Below, one piece after another: positions 11,498 through 46,030 of a stretch of DNA of 64,000 bases; within the stretch, counting starts at the first letter, position 1, and each line of letters starts with the position of its first letter. The stretch is from Cyprinodon diabolis. Lineage: Eukaryota; Chordata; Actinopteri; Cyprinodontiformes; Cyprinodontidae. The notes under the pieces are model-generated. The model saw nothing but the letters and a program-made list of their open reading frames with translations. It was not told the DNA's origin and made no database searches. The position numbers and the translations under genes were made by a program. Where the stretch lies: contig CM060062.1 of assembly GCA_030533445.1 (NCBI GenBank), positions 5,309,456-5,373,455 on the forward strand. The letters are read 5' to 3'.

Positions 11498-14400
11498 CGT
11501 TCTTCTTCTTCTTGGATTTATTGGCGGTTGGCAACAAACATTTAGTAATATTATCGCCACTTTCTGGTATGGATTATCTACTAATAAACATATTTATACA
11601 TACATAATTTCTAAGGAAGATTAAAAAAAATAAATAAAAAAAAACGACATATTTATACATAACTTTGTATTCCACCCGTCTATATCATAAACACATGATA
11701 TGATCTAATTCTATGAACTAATTTAGTTTTCTTTAAAAATTAAATAATTATTTGTATATGTTTACTCCCCAAATTCTTCCTGAAAAAATATGGAATCAAT
11801 TAATCTTTTCCTTAATACAGTCAAACTCTCTCCTCATATATCTTCTCTAGCTGTCAAATTTTCATTCCAGTATAACATGTTCTATTGTTTCATATTTTCC
11901 ACAGCAATCAGATTTGCCAATAATATGCTTTTAAATTTTGAAACGTGTCTAAGTCCTGTTTGCCCAAATCTAAACCTTGTTATCTCCCTCTCCTCCTTTC
12001 TATTTCGTCTTCCATTTCTTCCTTTTCCTACTATCTTCGGAATTTTATAAAACCACCTTCCTGTTTTTTCTTCATACCTCCTTTTTTTGTCATTTTTCCA
12101 TCAGTTTTTCTATAATAATGCTCTTTCCATTCGATTTACTTGTTTTAAATGTAAAACTAATAGGATTTTGAATTGTTCCCTTTGCCATTTTATCTGCCCT
12201 CTCATTTTCTTCTACTAAACCCACACAAATACAACTATCAAACCCATTTTTTTTATTCTGAATAATGTATGAAATATTTCTAATAAAATGGCCATCCTAC
12301 TATCTGATTGATTATATTTTAAACTTAATAATGCAGAACTTGATTCTGAACAAATTACTGTTTTTAGTGGTTTCATGTCTTCTATTCATTCTAATAATAT
12401 TGCCAACATTTCCCCTGTTTATACTAATAATCCATCTGAAATTCCTTTTCCTATTTTTATACTGAATTCTGGTATTACAAAAGCTATTGCTTCTTTCCTT
12501 GTTATTTTTGATGCATTTGTGTTAATTTTAATATATTGATAATAACTGTTTAAATGTAACTGTACTAATTTAATATCTACTCTTGTTTCTTTTCCATTAG
12601 TGACAGATCTACTAATGCTTCTGGTAGAATTCATGGTGGTAAAACTGATATTGGTGTCTGAGTGATTTCTAAATTTGTCATTTTAAATTATTTTATTTTG
12701 TTTTCAATTGTTCATCCAAAACTCCTCATTTCCTTTTCCCAACACGGATTAAACATTTCCAGAGTTGGCTAAACAGAGTTATTACCTTGTAGATTTAACC
12801 AGTCATTTATTTCTAGTTTTGTTCTTCTTAAATCCAATGGCATTTCTCCCATTTCTCCTTGTATTGCTGCTGTTGATGTGGTTTTAAATGTCTAATTTAG
12901 TCAGATGTGTTTTAGCTGCTGAACTGTAAAATATACAACCAAAGTCTATATAAGATCTTATCATACCTGTATAAATCTGTTTTAGTGATTTTCTATCTGC
13001 TCCCCAGTCACTGCCAGCCAAGCATCTTATTTAAGACTTTCTTACATTTATCAGCAATTTTTTGAATATGTATATTCCATTTTAGTTTCTCATCAAAGCA
13101 CAGTCCTAACAATTCTATACACTTTACTTGCTCTAATTCTTGGTTATATAATTTTTATTTTATGCCCTTGTTTATTTTTTTCTGATTAAATATCATTACT
13201 TTTGTTTTTTCCAGTGAAATCTTAAATCCCCATTGTAATGCCCATTTCTCTATGTTAATAATAATCTCTCGTAATTTCTTTACGATGAAATCTACATTTT
13301 TCACTCTTTTCCAAACCGCTCCATCATCTGCAAAAAGTGAGCATCCCATTTCTTTTCCAATATTTTAAATACATCATTTATCATAATTGAGAACAGTAAT
13401 TGACTGATAATACTCCCCTGCAGAGTTCCATTTTCTGCTGTATATTTTCCTGAGCTCATGTCACCAATTCTAAATTGTATTTTCCTATTTGATAAAAAAA
13501 TCTTTAATCCATTTAAATATTTTTTCTTTAATACCCAACGTGTTTAATTTATTTAATTAATGATCCCCCAACCCACATCATATCATATGTTTTTTTTCTA
13601 TATCATAAAATACTGCCACTACAGTTTCTTTCATTACTTTTGCTCTTCTAATTTCATGCTGTAGACATAGCGGTGGACCATTAGTAATCCTCCCTTTTCA
13701 AAAACCGCTTTGATATTTTGATATGTAATCTTTATTATTTAAATAACATACTAGTCTGTTATTAATCATTTTTTTCCATTATTTTGCATAGATCTGATGT
13801 TAAAGCTATTGGTCTGTAATTTTCTGGGTTAGAGTTACTGCATCTTTTCCTGGTTTAGCTGTTGGTACCATAATTGATTCCTTCCAGTTTAATGGTAATT
13901 TTCCCTCATCCCAAATTTTATTGAATAATTGCAATGTTATATCTTTTGATTTTTCACTGAGTTGTTTTAGCATTCTATACCCTATTTGATTTTTGCCTGG
14001 TGCTGTAATTTCTCTCTTCCTAAGTGCATAATTGTATTCGGCTTTTGTAAACTCAGCATTCAATAAATTATTTGTTTCTTCAACACTCTCTAATAAATCT
14101 TTATATTTAGGTTTCGTATTTTCTCTTACTTTTCTTCCCTCTTCAATAAAATTATTTGAGCTGTTAATTTTACTGAATGTCCTTGCCAATATTTCAATTT
14201 TATCTCCATCTTTTATTATATTTATATTATCTATTTTTAATATAGGATATTCAAATTCTCTCTTTACGCCATTCATTCTTTCAATCATCTTCCAAACTTT
14301 TTCTATTTTTGTTTCTATTGTGCTATAAAAATGTCTCCATTATTCTCTTTTTGCGTTCTTAACAGTTCTCTTTACCATTGCTTGCCTTCTTTTATAATCA

Positions 14401-14683
14401 ACTATATTTTTATAAATTGGATTATCTTTCAGTACCTTAAATGCTTTATTTCTTAACTTTATTGCTTCATTACATTCATTTGTCCACCATGATACCATTT
14501 TCTTATCATTTTTACACTTACTTTCTTTATAGAATTATCTGCTGCTTCCATGATTATCTTACAAATGTTTAAATTTACATAATTTATATCCATCCTCATA
14601 TCTACATGTCCTAAGTTTATTTGACTCATGTATCTAAATTTAATCCAGTCTGCCTTGTTGAAATTCAGTTTTTTATTGTTCAT
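11498..14683 (-). mobile_element. I-type non-LTR retrotransposon relic with RNase H, copy 1 (5' truncated, degenerate)
   Basis: On the minus strand, 5' to 3', I can read the end of the endonuclease and linker (14683-14459, ...FNKADWIKFRYMS...), the upstream RT region (14288-13806, ...NKIWDEGKLPLNWKESI...), the RT catalytic motif FADD with GAVWKR (13349-13155, ...KWALQWGFKISLEKTKV...) and an RNase H segment (12634-12419, ...AFVIPEFSIKIGKGISDG...). Many frameshifts and stops separate these pieces. The 3' end is near 11498-11520, where the minus strand ends in AAGAAG-type units. EN-RT-RNase H order points to the I superfamily (I/Nimb-like). The 5' end stops exactly where a second copy's tail begins. 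Confidence 0.7.
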
Positions 14684-16490
14684 TGCGTTCTTCTTCTTGT
14701 TGAAATTTATTGGAGGTTTTCAAACACATTAAGCGACGCTGGGCATTACCGTCTCTGCTTAGGAGTGTGGACCTCATGACAGTAAAAAAAACAACTATAT
14801 TCTATCATAAAACTTACTCTGTGTCAAAAAACTCAAATATAGTCTGATATCCTCTCCTTCCTGATTCCTTTTGCAGTAAATTAACAATATCAAATTTAAT
14901 TTTCATATTACGTAATATTTCATATTACTAATTAACTTATTTCTCAGAATCAAATATTTCCTACAACTCAAAGTAACATGTTCCACTGTCTCATCAGTCA
15001 CTTTCCCCTGTCTGATTCCATATCAAAATAATGATCTATTCAATCCAGTGTGTCCTATTCTAAGTCATGAAATAATTATCTCTTATTCTTCTCTTCTTAT
15101 TCATCCCGTTTCTTTCTGTTCTTCTCATTTGTCCATTTCACTTTTAGATGTTGTAAGACGAGATTCCTTTCCTTTCTTCCACCCATAACTTTTGCCACCT
15201 TTCTTTTGTTTAATTATACCCTTTATTTCTGTTATACTAAAACAAACAATAATATCTATCCTTACCTTATTTGTACTCTCCATAGTCATCCTGTCTGCCA
15301 TTTCATTCCCTTTAATCTCGTTATGCGAGATTTACTACTTCATACCCCATCATATTTGTTCTGTAATGTGTTTGTTGTATTTCAATTAATATATCTGGTC
15401 TATTGTCTGACTGATTATTTTGCAAACTGACTAATGATGAACTAGAATCTAAGCGAATGATAGATTCTAAAGGTCTTCCTCTTACACCCGTTGAACTGCT
15501 AAAAGCAAAGCAAGCATTTCTCCTGTATGCAGCGAGACTCCATCACTAATCCTTTTCCCTAACTTAATTTGAAACTGTGGTACAATAAATGTGATCCCTT
15601 CTTAATAAGCTGTATTTGTTGATCTCATCTCAAGTCAACTCAAACTTTATTTATAATGCACATTTAAAACAACCGGGGTTTACCAAAGTGCTGAACAGGA
15701 ATCACAGTTAAGGAACATAAGACAAAAGCTGAAGGCTAAAATACATAAACACATAAAAATAGAATAGGATAAATGTTTCAATTAAAATACATTTTAGAAT
15801 AAAATAAATTTTTAAATAAAATTTTGCCAAATGTCCACTTAGACATGATTAAAAGCCAGGGAGAAGAAATGTGATTTTAAAAAGGACTTAAAAACCTCAA
15901 AGGAGCCTGCTGATCTAATATGCCAAGGCAAGTTATTCCAGAGTCTCTGTGCCACTGCCATAAAGGCACGATCACCTTTGGTTTTAAGTCTGGTTTTAGG
16001 CATCGCCAGTAGCAGCTGATTAGAGGATCTCAGTGTTGATGCACATTTTTATATAGTTATAATACCTATTTAAGTATTCTTGTACTGTATATGTATTCAT
16101 AATTTCAAATATATCTTTGTTCTTTTTTTCTGATAATGAAAAATAAACTTTGGGATCAGGAAGAATCTAAGGTGGTACTGAAGGTAATGGAACTGTCTGA
16201 CATATATCTAACTGAATTTTATCAGCTTTAGCGTTTATTACCCATCTAAAGCTCTTTAATTGTTTCTTTTCCGTTTAAGCACCTCTAATGTTGGATGATC
16301 ATTCCTTTGTTCCTGTAAATTTGACCTGTATTCTAAAGACAATTGATCCCTTCTAACTTTAAGAGGCATTTCTCCCATTTCAAAGCGTTTTAAAAGTGCC
16401 AGTACATATTCTTAAAGCCTGGTGTTGGATAATATTTAACTATTCATCATCTTTATTGTTATTGAATAACTTAACGGAGCAATACCGCCC
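14684..16490 (-). mobile_element. I-type non-LTR retrotransposon relic, copy 2 (3' part, interrupted)
   Basis: A second minus-strand copy ends at 14684 with the same kind of tail (plus strand gcgttcttcttcttgttg, compare gcgttcttcttcttcttgg at 11498). A degenerate RNase H segment similar to copy 1 can be read on the minus strand near 15600-15510 (...VPQFQIKLGKRISDG...). A different dispersed repeat, about 15640-16050 (starting near actttatttataatgcacat), appears to have inserted in it. The upstream limit is uncertain; an accgcccccaactgg motif near 16485 resembles one beside copy 1. Confidence 0.5.
15640..16050 (-). repeat. Dispersed fish repeat inserted in the LINE relic
   Basis: Plus-strand start tttatttataatgcacattt followed by aaaacctcaaaggagcctgc and ttattccagagtctctgtgc resembles a repeat I know from many teleost introns, here read as its reverse complement. 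No coding capacity or clear target duplication is visible. Confidence 0.4.
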
Positions 16491-16997
16491 CCAACTGGTA
16501 AGATGTGTGTACTGAATGTCGATAAAAAATACCAGCTCATCTCGGATCCTTCATGGGAACTTAGACAAACATCATTTCTTTATCTAAACTAACAGATAAA
16601 TCCTTCACAAAAACAAGTCCCTGTTTTATCCTGAATGATTAAACAGTTTATCAATTAAATTAAAATTATTATTATTATTATTAATCAATTGCAATTCTCA
16701 GCTTTTAAAAAAATAGATGAGTTCATCTTGAAGGCAAACTTTGCTGTAACAGATTTTTATTCTCTAAAGAATCAAATATGTGAACATTTTTTAAATATTG
16801 CATTTAATGAGGGCAATTTCTTTTTTAACATGACTGACACCACTATTGGTAACATCAGTTTTTCTTAACCCTTTTAGAGCAACCACATTTTCTGTTTTAG
16901 CGATATTATCTCTGCACCTTCAGCAATTTTTTTATTGGAAAATACCAGTGTACACTAACCAATACACAATAAAATCTAAATTTAGAGAGGTGAATAA

Positions 16998-17185
16998 TAG
17001 TGAGAGTGTTAGCCTAGTGGTTAGAGCAGTGCGCTTGTGCTCTGAAAAGGTTGCAAGTACCTGGTTTAATCCCCAGAACCTCCACTATGGGTCCCTGAGC
17101 AAGACCCTTAACCCCGCACTGCTCCCCGGGCGCCGCACAGTGGCAGCCCACTGCTCCTTAAGGTGATGGGTTAAAAGCAGAGCTA
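16998..17185 (+). mobile_element. tRNA-type SINE, second family, copy 1
   Basis: The head gcctagtggttagagcagtg resembles a tRNA A box, followed by ctggtttaatccccagaacc at the B-box position and the shared body gggtccctgagcaagaccct ... cagtggcagcccactgctcc. Related copies lie at 18800-18945 (minus) and 47063-47235 (plus). A functional tRNA is excluded because it lacks a full cloverleaf and carries the SINE body. Confidence 0.65.
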
Positions 17186-17290
17186 GATTTATCCAATGTG
17201 ACATAAAGTTAAAAAAATTTTTAATTTAATAACTAGTTGCATTTATTTAGGTCCATTCACTTGAGTAACATTTAGGGAAAAAACTTTTAC

Positions 17291-17604
17291 TTATGAACAG
17301 GACCGGTGACAGAGGGCAGCCCTGTCGGAGTCCAACATGCACCGGGAACAGGTTCGACTTAATGCCGGCAATGCGAACCAGGCTCCTGCTCCGCTTGTAC
17401 AGAGAACGGATGGCCCCTAATAAAGGGCCCCCGACTCCATACTCCTGGAGCACCCCCCACAAGGCAGCACGAGGGACACGGTCGAATGCCTTCTCCAAGT
17501 CCACAGAACACATGTGGACTGGTTGGGCAAACTCCCAAGAAGCCTCAAGCACCCTGCAGAGGGTGTAGAGCTGGTCCACTGTTCCACGGCCAGGACGAAA
17601 ACCT
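17291..17604 (-). mobile_element. Rex3/RTE retrotransposon, inverted 5' segment (RT core)
   Basis: The minus strand encodes the middle of an RTE-type reverse transcriptase: GFRPGRGTVDQLYTLCRV, then ...VDLEKAFDRVPR... (RT motif A with its Asp) and ...GLRQGCPLSPVLFI. In Rex3-type proteins this is followed directly by FMDRISRRSQG, which here lies on the opposite strand just to the right. The segment is therefore the 5' part of the same insertion in inverted orientation. Confidence 0.8.
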
Positions 17605-18501
17605 GTTCATAACTTTTATGGACAGGATTTCTAGGCGCAGCCAAGGACCGGAGGGGGTCTGGTTCGGGGACCAGCGGATCTCATCTCTGCTTTTTGCGGA
17701 TGACGTAGTTCTGCTGGCTCCCTCCTGCCAAGACCTACAGCGTGCGCTGGGGCTGTTCGCAGCCAAGTGTGAAGCGGCCGGGATGAGAATCAGCTCCTCC
17801 AAGTCCGAGGCCATGGTTCTCGACCAGAAAAAGGTGGCTTGTCCCCTTCAGGTTGGAGGAGAGTCCCTGCCTCAAGTGGAGGAGTTCAAGTATCTTGGGG
17901 TCCTGTTCACGAGTGAGGGAAGAATGGAGCGGGAGATCGATAGACGGATCGGTGCGGCTGCTGCAATAATGCGGACGCTGCACTGGTCTGTCGTGGTGAA
18001 GAGAGAGCTGAGCGAAAAGGCAAGGCTCTCAATTTACCGGTCGGTCTACATTCCTACCCTCACCTATGGTCATGAAATCTGGATCATGACCGAAAGAACG
18101 AGATCCCGGATACAAGCAGCTGAAATGAGCTTTCTCCGCAGGGTGGCTGGGCTCTCCCTTAGAGATAGGGTGAGGAGCTCGGTCATTCGGGAGAGGCTCA
18201 GTGTAGAGCCGGTTCTCCTCCACATCCAGAGGAGTCAGTTGAGGTGGCTCGGACATCTTCTTCGGATGCCCCCTGGACGCCTCCCTCGGGAGGTGTTCCA
18301 GGCACGTCCCACTGGGAGGAGGCCCAGGGGACGACCCAGAACACGCTGGAGAGACTATGTCTCTCGGCTGGCCTGGGAGCGCCTAGGGCTTCCCCCAGCA
18401 GAGCTGGAGGAGGTGTCAGCGGAGAGGGAAGTCTGGGAGTCTCTGCTTAGTCTTCTGCCCCCGCGACCCGGTTCCGGATAAAGCGGGAGACGACGACGAC
18501 G
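17602..18501 (+). mobile_element. Rex3/RTE retrotransposon, 3' part (RT C-terminal half)
   Basis: The plus-strand frame continues the RT with ITFMDRISRRSQG, then SSLLFADDVVLLAPS (the FADD catalytic motif C), EEFKYLGVLFTSEGRM, IYRSVYIPTLTYGHE and RWLGHLLRMPPGRLPREVF, and ends ...LLPPRPGSG followed by a stop at 18479-18481 and a short (ACG)n tail. The frame is open from 17486 to the stop, unusually intact for a truncated copy. With the inverted piece it is bounded by 13-bp direct repeats: acttttacttatg (17283-17295) and acttttatttatg (18502-18514), 12 of 13 identical. It is 5' truncated and cannot act autonomously. Confidence 0.85.
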
Positions 18502-18799
18502 ACTTTTATTTATGTAATGTTCTTGTTAATAATTGCTACTTTGATTTGCATAACAATATTGCTACCCCCCCCCCCCCCAAAAAAAAAAGATTTAATTGAA
18601 GAACTGACTGCTGTTTTTAAAGCACCTGTGCATATTCTTAGAGCTGTAGGAGATTTCTGCCTGATGCAGATTTGTGAGCTATGCACCCTTTATCTATAAC
18701 TGATCTAATTGTTCCAGTGCGAATGGCTTTTAATGAATTCCTGTCCACTAAATAGCTTTTTCAGCTTTTTTTTAATTGTCATTACACTGTCACAAGTAC

Positions 18800-18945
18800 A
18801 AAGCAGCAAAATGAACCTGTGTGGGGTTAAGGGTCCTGCTCAGGGACCCAGAGTGTCAGTCTGTGGGAGTGGGGCTTGAATTCAGAACCTCTGGATTCCA
18901 AAGACAATGCCCTAACCACTAGGCCACCACTCCCCTTCCTCATCT
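18800..18945 (-). mobile_element. tRNA-type SINE, second family, copy 2
   Basis: The reverse complement of the 16998 family: plus-strand ...gggtcctgctcagggaccca... then ...gccctaaccactaggccacc at the head end. It is a partial copy, about 145 bp. Confidence 0.6.
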
Positions 18946-19789
18946 TATACCTCATTTTATTGAACACACTGTCGGATTTTTCTGGTGCTAAAGGTTGTAT
19001 TATCTTAGGGTGCTAAAATGTTTTTCTTAAAAATTCAATGCGAGTGCAGATACTTTATATGTCTTCTTAATTGGAACTGGTTGTTTTTTTGTGAGGGAGT
19101 CTCACAACTAACAGATGTTTAAGAATATTATCTGTGATGAAAAAGTGCACTGCTCAAAAAAATAAAGGGAACATGTAAACAGCACAGCATAAGTTCAATT
19201 ATATCGAACTTATGTGAATTCATACTATGAACTTAAGAAGCAAGACACACTCAATAAAGGATGTGTTTTACATGCAAAACCATATAAATCCTTTTATGAC
19301 TCACAACTCAAGAAACTATGATGCTGTTATTTACTAAGGCTATCTCTGTTTTTCATTATACATAAATGTAAGCTGAAGCACTGAAGTCTGACTATAAAAC
19401 AATTCACAAGAGGCAATTTCCAAAGAAATCTCTATTCTCCTCCCATCTAGATTTTTTCAGAAAGTTGGATGGGTGAACTTGTATTTCTATGCCTGAGATT
19501 GGTCGAGATCTTCTGAATAAACTTTTTCTGTGTAAAATAAAGAACTCCAGATGTTAGAGTTTGGAATAGTACTTTATTCATTCCAGAGCAACATCTGCCT
19601 CTCTGATCTGCCTTCCTCTTTAATTGTATTGAACAGTTAAACTGGAAAGGCTCCTGCAGTCCTCCATTTGTCCGGTTGGATACTTGAAAATAAATGAGCA
19701 GGTTTTCAGCAGTAAGTCTGATGGATTCACCTTATTTGTAGGAAGACAATGTGTGGTTCTATTTTAAACATGCATGCAGCAAGGGATGT

Positions 19790-20670
19790 AGGGGTGGATT
19801 TAGGAAATTTGGGGCCCTAGGCAAAGACAGGCAGGGGGCCCTCGGAATTGAGAATACAACACAGAAAAGATATCCATGATAAAGATACATACATTTTAAT
19901 AGAACAAACATCCCTTATTTGTTCTAGGTTTTGTCCCTCTCTTATTTTCCCTTTTCTTATTGTTTTCCTCTCCATGTTTTGTACTCAGCTGACTTTTCAT
20001 GCTTTCTCAAAAGGAATTAAAGAGTTTTTACAACCTCACTTAGCTGATTGCTCCTTCCTGTGTTTCCAAAAAACGCGACAGCAAAAGTAACTAACCCAGT
20101 CCTTCTTTTCACTGTAGACAAGCCATGATCTGCTTATCTGTTCTCCATTTTTCATTTGGATGAAATAATAGCTGCATAAATCATTACAGCAGACAAGATA
20201 GAGGAGAGCACCAATCTACTTGCTCTGGAGAGCAGAGTTCGCTGCTTTTAGATGTTGTCACCAAAGTTTCCAGTAGCAGAAAAAAGTCACTAAATTTGGT
20301 AATAGGTGCTTTTTTGAAATAATAGTGCTAGAGAGGTCTGAAAACTAGGTAAATATAGCGACAAAAGCGCTAAGTTGGCAACACTGCTCTTTGCATCGTT
20401 TGTTTTCAAATGGTTTGCTGCTGTCTGTTTGGACCTTTCTGAACATGTGCAGCAAATGGACTGATCCAATATGGTGGACACTGAAGGGGGGGCTGAGACA
20501 CACTTGATGTTATAAGCGTTCTGATGGCATTTTAGTGAAAGGATTTTTATCAAAAACATAATTAATGTGCACAAATAAGGAATAGTTGTATTAACCATAC
20601 ATGTAAACAATTTTATGGGGCCTTTGGCAGCTTCCTAGTATTGCCTAATGGTAAATCCTGCCCTGGATGA
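19790..20670. repeat. Dispersed repeat, non-coding, also present near 41380
   Basis: The sequence between ggggccctaggcaaagacag (19812) and ctaatggtaaatcctgccct (about 20645) is repeat-like. Its right part, about 20480-20670 (aaggatttttatcaaaaaca; aattaatgtgcacaaataag), recurs in reverse orientation at 41380-41560. No open frame of note; the family is unknown to me. Confidence 0.45.
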
Positions 20671-21145
20671 TAATACTTTGGAAATTATCAGACAAAAGTA
20701 GTCAAAAGGAAGCTAGTGTGCAGAGAAAAGTTTTTTTTTGTGTGTGTTAATTTTAAAGCCAACATTATTAAAAACACGTCTCTCGTGAAAAATGAGGTTA
20801 TGAATCCAGCCTTTGCTTGTATTAGGGAGGTCTACGTGCAGGGACTCATGTTCACAGCACAGACTCCTGCAATCCTTTCCAATGAGCTTTTATCCCACCC
20901 ATTCATAAAGAGGGTGGTTCAATTACACCATAACCTGGAAGTGTTCATTTCTAACACAACACAAAAACACTTGAAACTTTCTGATAGCATTTTTTATGTG
21001 AAGGGGGAACGGCCCTTTGGTTGAAGAGGTAGGCAGCGATAAAGGGTGGAGAGAGCGAGGTGAACAGAGGGGGAGAAGCGTCCGAGCAGCTCTGCAGGCT
21101 TTACCGCTGGGATTCTGCCACATTTACCCCCAAACTCCGGTTAAC

Positions 21146-43209
<22,064 letters not shown>

Positions 43210-44345
43210 ACTTCAGGACTGCGATTTCCAGACTAAATGGGACACTGTGACATCCAGAAATAATATTTCTTTTTAATGGATTTTTTTATCTACATCTTCT
43301 TGGAAACAATGGTAGCTAGACAGTAACTGTAAACCTTACTTCACAATATCATGATGGATATGATTTAACATTATTTCTAAGACATCAGCTTACTGATAAC
43401 TTTTACATGATGGAATCTTAAAGCATTTGAAATAACTTCAACAAGTAATACTTTATTTGATGTAATTTTGTTGGCCTGTAAACAGATTCTTACATGTTGT
43501 TAAATGCACCATAGAGATAAAATGGGCTTATTGTGGGAAATGGCATCATATCCCAGCTGAGCAGGTAGTTCAGTAGCAAACCTAGAGCAGAGACTTTCCA
43601 CATGTAGAGTGAGAACTTTGAAGTTCCAGGATCTTCTGCATTGTTAATTGGAACTCCTAAAATAAAGTAACTCACAGTTCTCTCAGACTGTCAATGTAAA
43701 CAGACTAAACATCAATCCCCTTCCTCAGAGGAGCAGTAATTATCAGAGTTTAGGTCTATGTAGTTGTTTGTTTTTTTCTACTAAACCCACTCTGAGACTC
43801 CAGAACCAGTGAGGCTTCACTTCTAATTCCATTTTACTGAAACAATCGTTAAGGCCCTACTGCTCTTTCCTCTCCTTGTCTGGTGTTTATATCCCCTTTA
43901 CCAATAACTGATGCTACTTTCTGAAGTTCATATGCTGCTGCATTCATTCTTAGACCAGCAAAGCTTGCAGCGGGATCTGGAGCATGGTTCTGCTCCTGTT
44001 AGGTCTGAAGTTTGTGGATCAGAATCAGAATCTCTCAGGAGAAAGCCTTTCTTTAGTTGCATTTAGTTTGATCTTGTGCGTTCTGTTAAACTGCAGCTAT
44101 TTGTGTCACCGGTGCCTTTTTTCTGTATCCAAATAGAACTGAAACACTCCAAAGCTAGTTTATTTATTTTTGTATGTTAGAACAGCTGGACTACCTTCTC
44201 TTCTCTATGACTTTGCTTTATGATCAGAGCACAGGTTTGGATTCGTGTGATCATTGTTGGTCTCGGGGAAGAACTGTGTGAAAGTGGAACATGTGTTTTC
44301 TGGAGGTCTTTGGACAAACCAATAAAACAAGAAGCCAGCTGAGCT
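43210..44345 (+). terminator. plod1 3' UTR with candidate poly(A) signals
   Basis: Downstream of the TGA at 43207-43209 the sequence is non-coding. AATAAA hexamers occur at 43661-43666 and 44321-44326; the second is followed within 20 bases by repeat-free sequence suitable for cleavage. Which one is used cannot be told without transcript data. Confidence 0.5.
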
Positions 44346-45329
44346 GTGGTTGAGGTTTGTTTATTTTCATCACCGAAGCATCAAGCTGATTAAAAGAGTC
44401 AAAAATACTCATAAGGGTGGGTTTGGTACAAACAATTACTACATGTACTAAGGGGAAAAGAATAAAAAAAAACCTTGGGCTTTGCAAAAACAGTAATTCA
44501 CAAAATCAGAAATTAACTGATTAAATTGAGTTTTTTGTTCAGCTGAAAGAAAAAACCCTTGACTGATGGATTTCTATCAGATATGAAGAATTTTCAACAT
44601 GAAGGTGAAGCAAATATAAAAAAAAAGCAAAACCTTAAACTTAATCTAGACAAATCCAGGAGAAAAAAAAAATAATTCATTTTAGTTCTGTCTGAAAAGG
44701 AGGGAGGGTTTCCGTGTCGGAAGCACCGCTAACAAAATTATTTTTTTTAATCCCAAAACTTCTATCTAAAATATTTTATGAACAACTAAAAGAGGGTAAG
44801 TCCTCCAAGGTCTTCATTATTTCTGGAGCAAAACTAATACATTTCAGACATAGAGCATTGTATTGTCAAACATGAAGGTAGTATTATGGTCTGGCGCTGC
44901 CTGGTATATTTATTCAAGTCTACTCCAAAATTATGTTGAGATGCTGTAGCATAACCTAATATAATTGTTATATTTGGCCGGTTCTCCCAGCCATCATGTT
45001 CGACTGGCCATCCAAAGTAAAACACAACAACAATGCACTCTGACAAGAGCAAGTCTTATTACAAATTAAAAAGCATGATAAATCAAAGGAAGTAGATTAA
45101 ATTAATTGACTTGTTTCCTATGAACACAGAGAGTGGACGATCTGAATGAGGTAACAGTATAATTTTTTCCCCCTCACTGCATATGATAATTTAACCCTTA
45201 GTGTCACTCATCCAAATTGCAAAACCACTTCTTTTAGTAACTTTTTATCGTCCACCATGTTCTTACTCTGAATTTTTAGAGTTTTTATCTGATTTGGGGT
45301 TGAATACTGACAGACTCATCATATAAAGG
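44346..45329. other. Intergenic, no gene seen
   Basis: AT-rich sequence. A stretch near 44855-44900 (tgtcaaacatgaaggtagta, then tggtctggcgctgcc) faintly resembles Tc1 transposase-coding DNA but is too decayed to claim. No other feature. Confidence 0.4.
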
Positions 45330-45715
45330 AATTGTTGGCCTGGCTGAACAGGCTAGGAGCTCTGTTTCCCCCCACCCCATTACAGGGGAAAATGGCACCT
45401 CGCCTGTTACACCAGGCCAACAAGTCTATCGATCAACCCCCGCCCCCTTCAGAGACAGACAGGTAACAAAGAAACCAAACAACCCTTATTCCAAAGGGAC
45501 GGACCCATTTGTCCGGTTCAATTTGCATGTTTTATAAGCCAAAACAAGGCTTTGTTTTTGGTCCACTGTATGAAGCCTTGAACGCAACCCTATTTCTGAC
45601 GTTTTGAAGTAAACACGCTTCCTGGATGGGAAGCAAAATGTTTTCAAACTTGGGGGGAAAAAAAGTCCAGTGGGTTTTTTTTTTAATAAATTTTTTTTAA
45701 CTTTTTTGGATAGAC
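45330..45715. repeat. Foldback-family copy, half element
   Basis: Contains cagagacagacaggtaacaa, aaggctttgtttttggtcca, then cacgcttcctggatgggaag and gtccagtggg, in the order seen in the 6629-7192 copy. Only one arm is well kept. Confidence 0.5.
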
Positions 45716-45734
45716 TGGAGACACGGCCGTCTAC

Positions 45735-46030
45735 AAGAAGAGAATGAGAAAATTGTACTTTCTAAGGAAGCTAAGGTCCTTAGCGTTTGCAGCAAGATGC
45801 TACATATCATCTGTAGGTCTGTTGTGGAGAGTCTGACCTCTGCTGGTGTAACAATATTAGAGCCAATGACTTAAATAAAAGCTCAACAAGCTCATTAAGA
45901 CAGACAGCGTTGTTCTAGGTACTCCTCTGGAACCTCTAGAGATTATTTCGGAAAGACGAATTCTTCATAAAGTGAAGAACATCATAGACAAAAGTGATTA
46001 TCCTCTTTCCAAAAATCTTTAAATACGGTA
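45735..46030 (+). mobile_element. L2/Rex1-type LINE relic
   Basis: Plus-strand DNA reads, across frameshifts, like KLYFLRKLRSL..., LLWRV...AGVT and KKLIKTDSVVLGTPLEPLEII, matching the minus-strand relic at 33785-34144. A decayed duplicate of its last part (agaattcttcataaagtgaa) appears at about 46400-46470. Confidence 0.6.

Noticed and set aside
16998..17185. Possible tRNA gene (A/B-box-like blocks)
   Set aside because: It lacks a full cloverleaf and shares a longer body with two other copies; it is a SINE.
44834..45052. Possible second Tc1-like element
   Set aside because: Only a short faint resemblance; no inverted ends or transposase motif could be confirmed.
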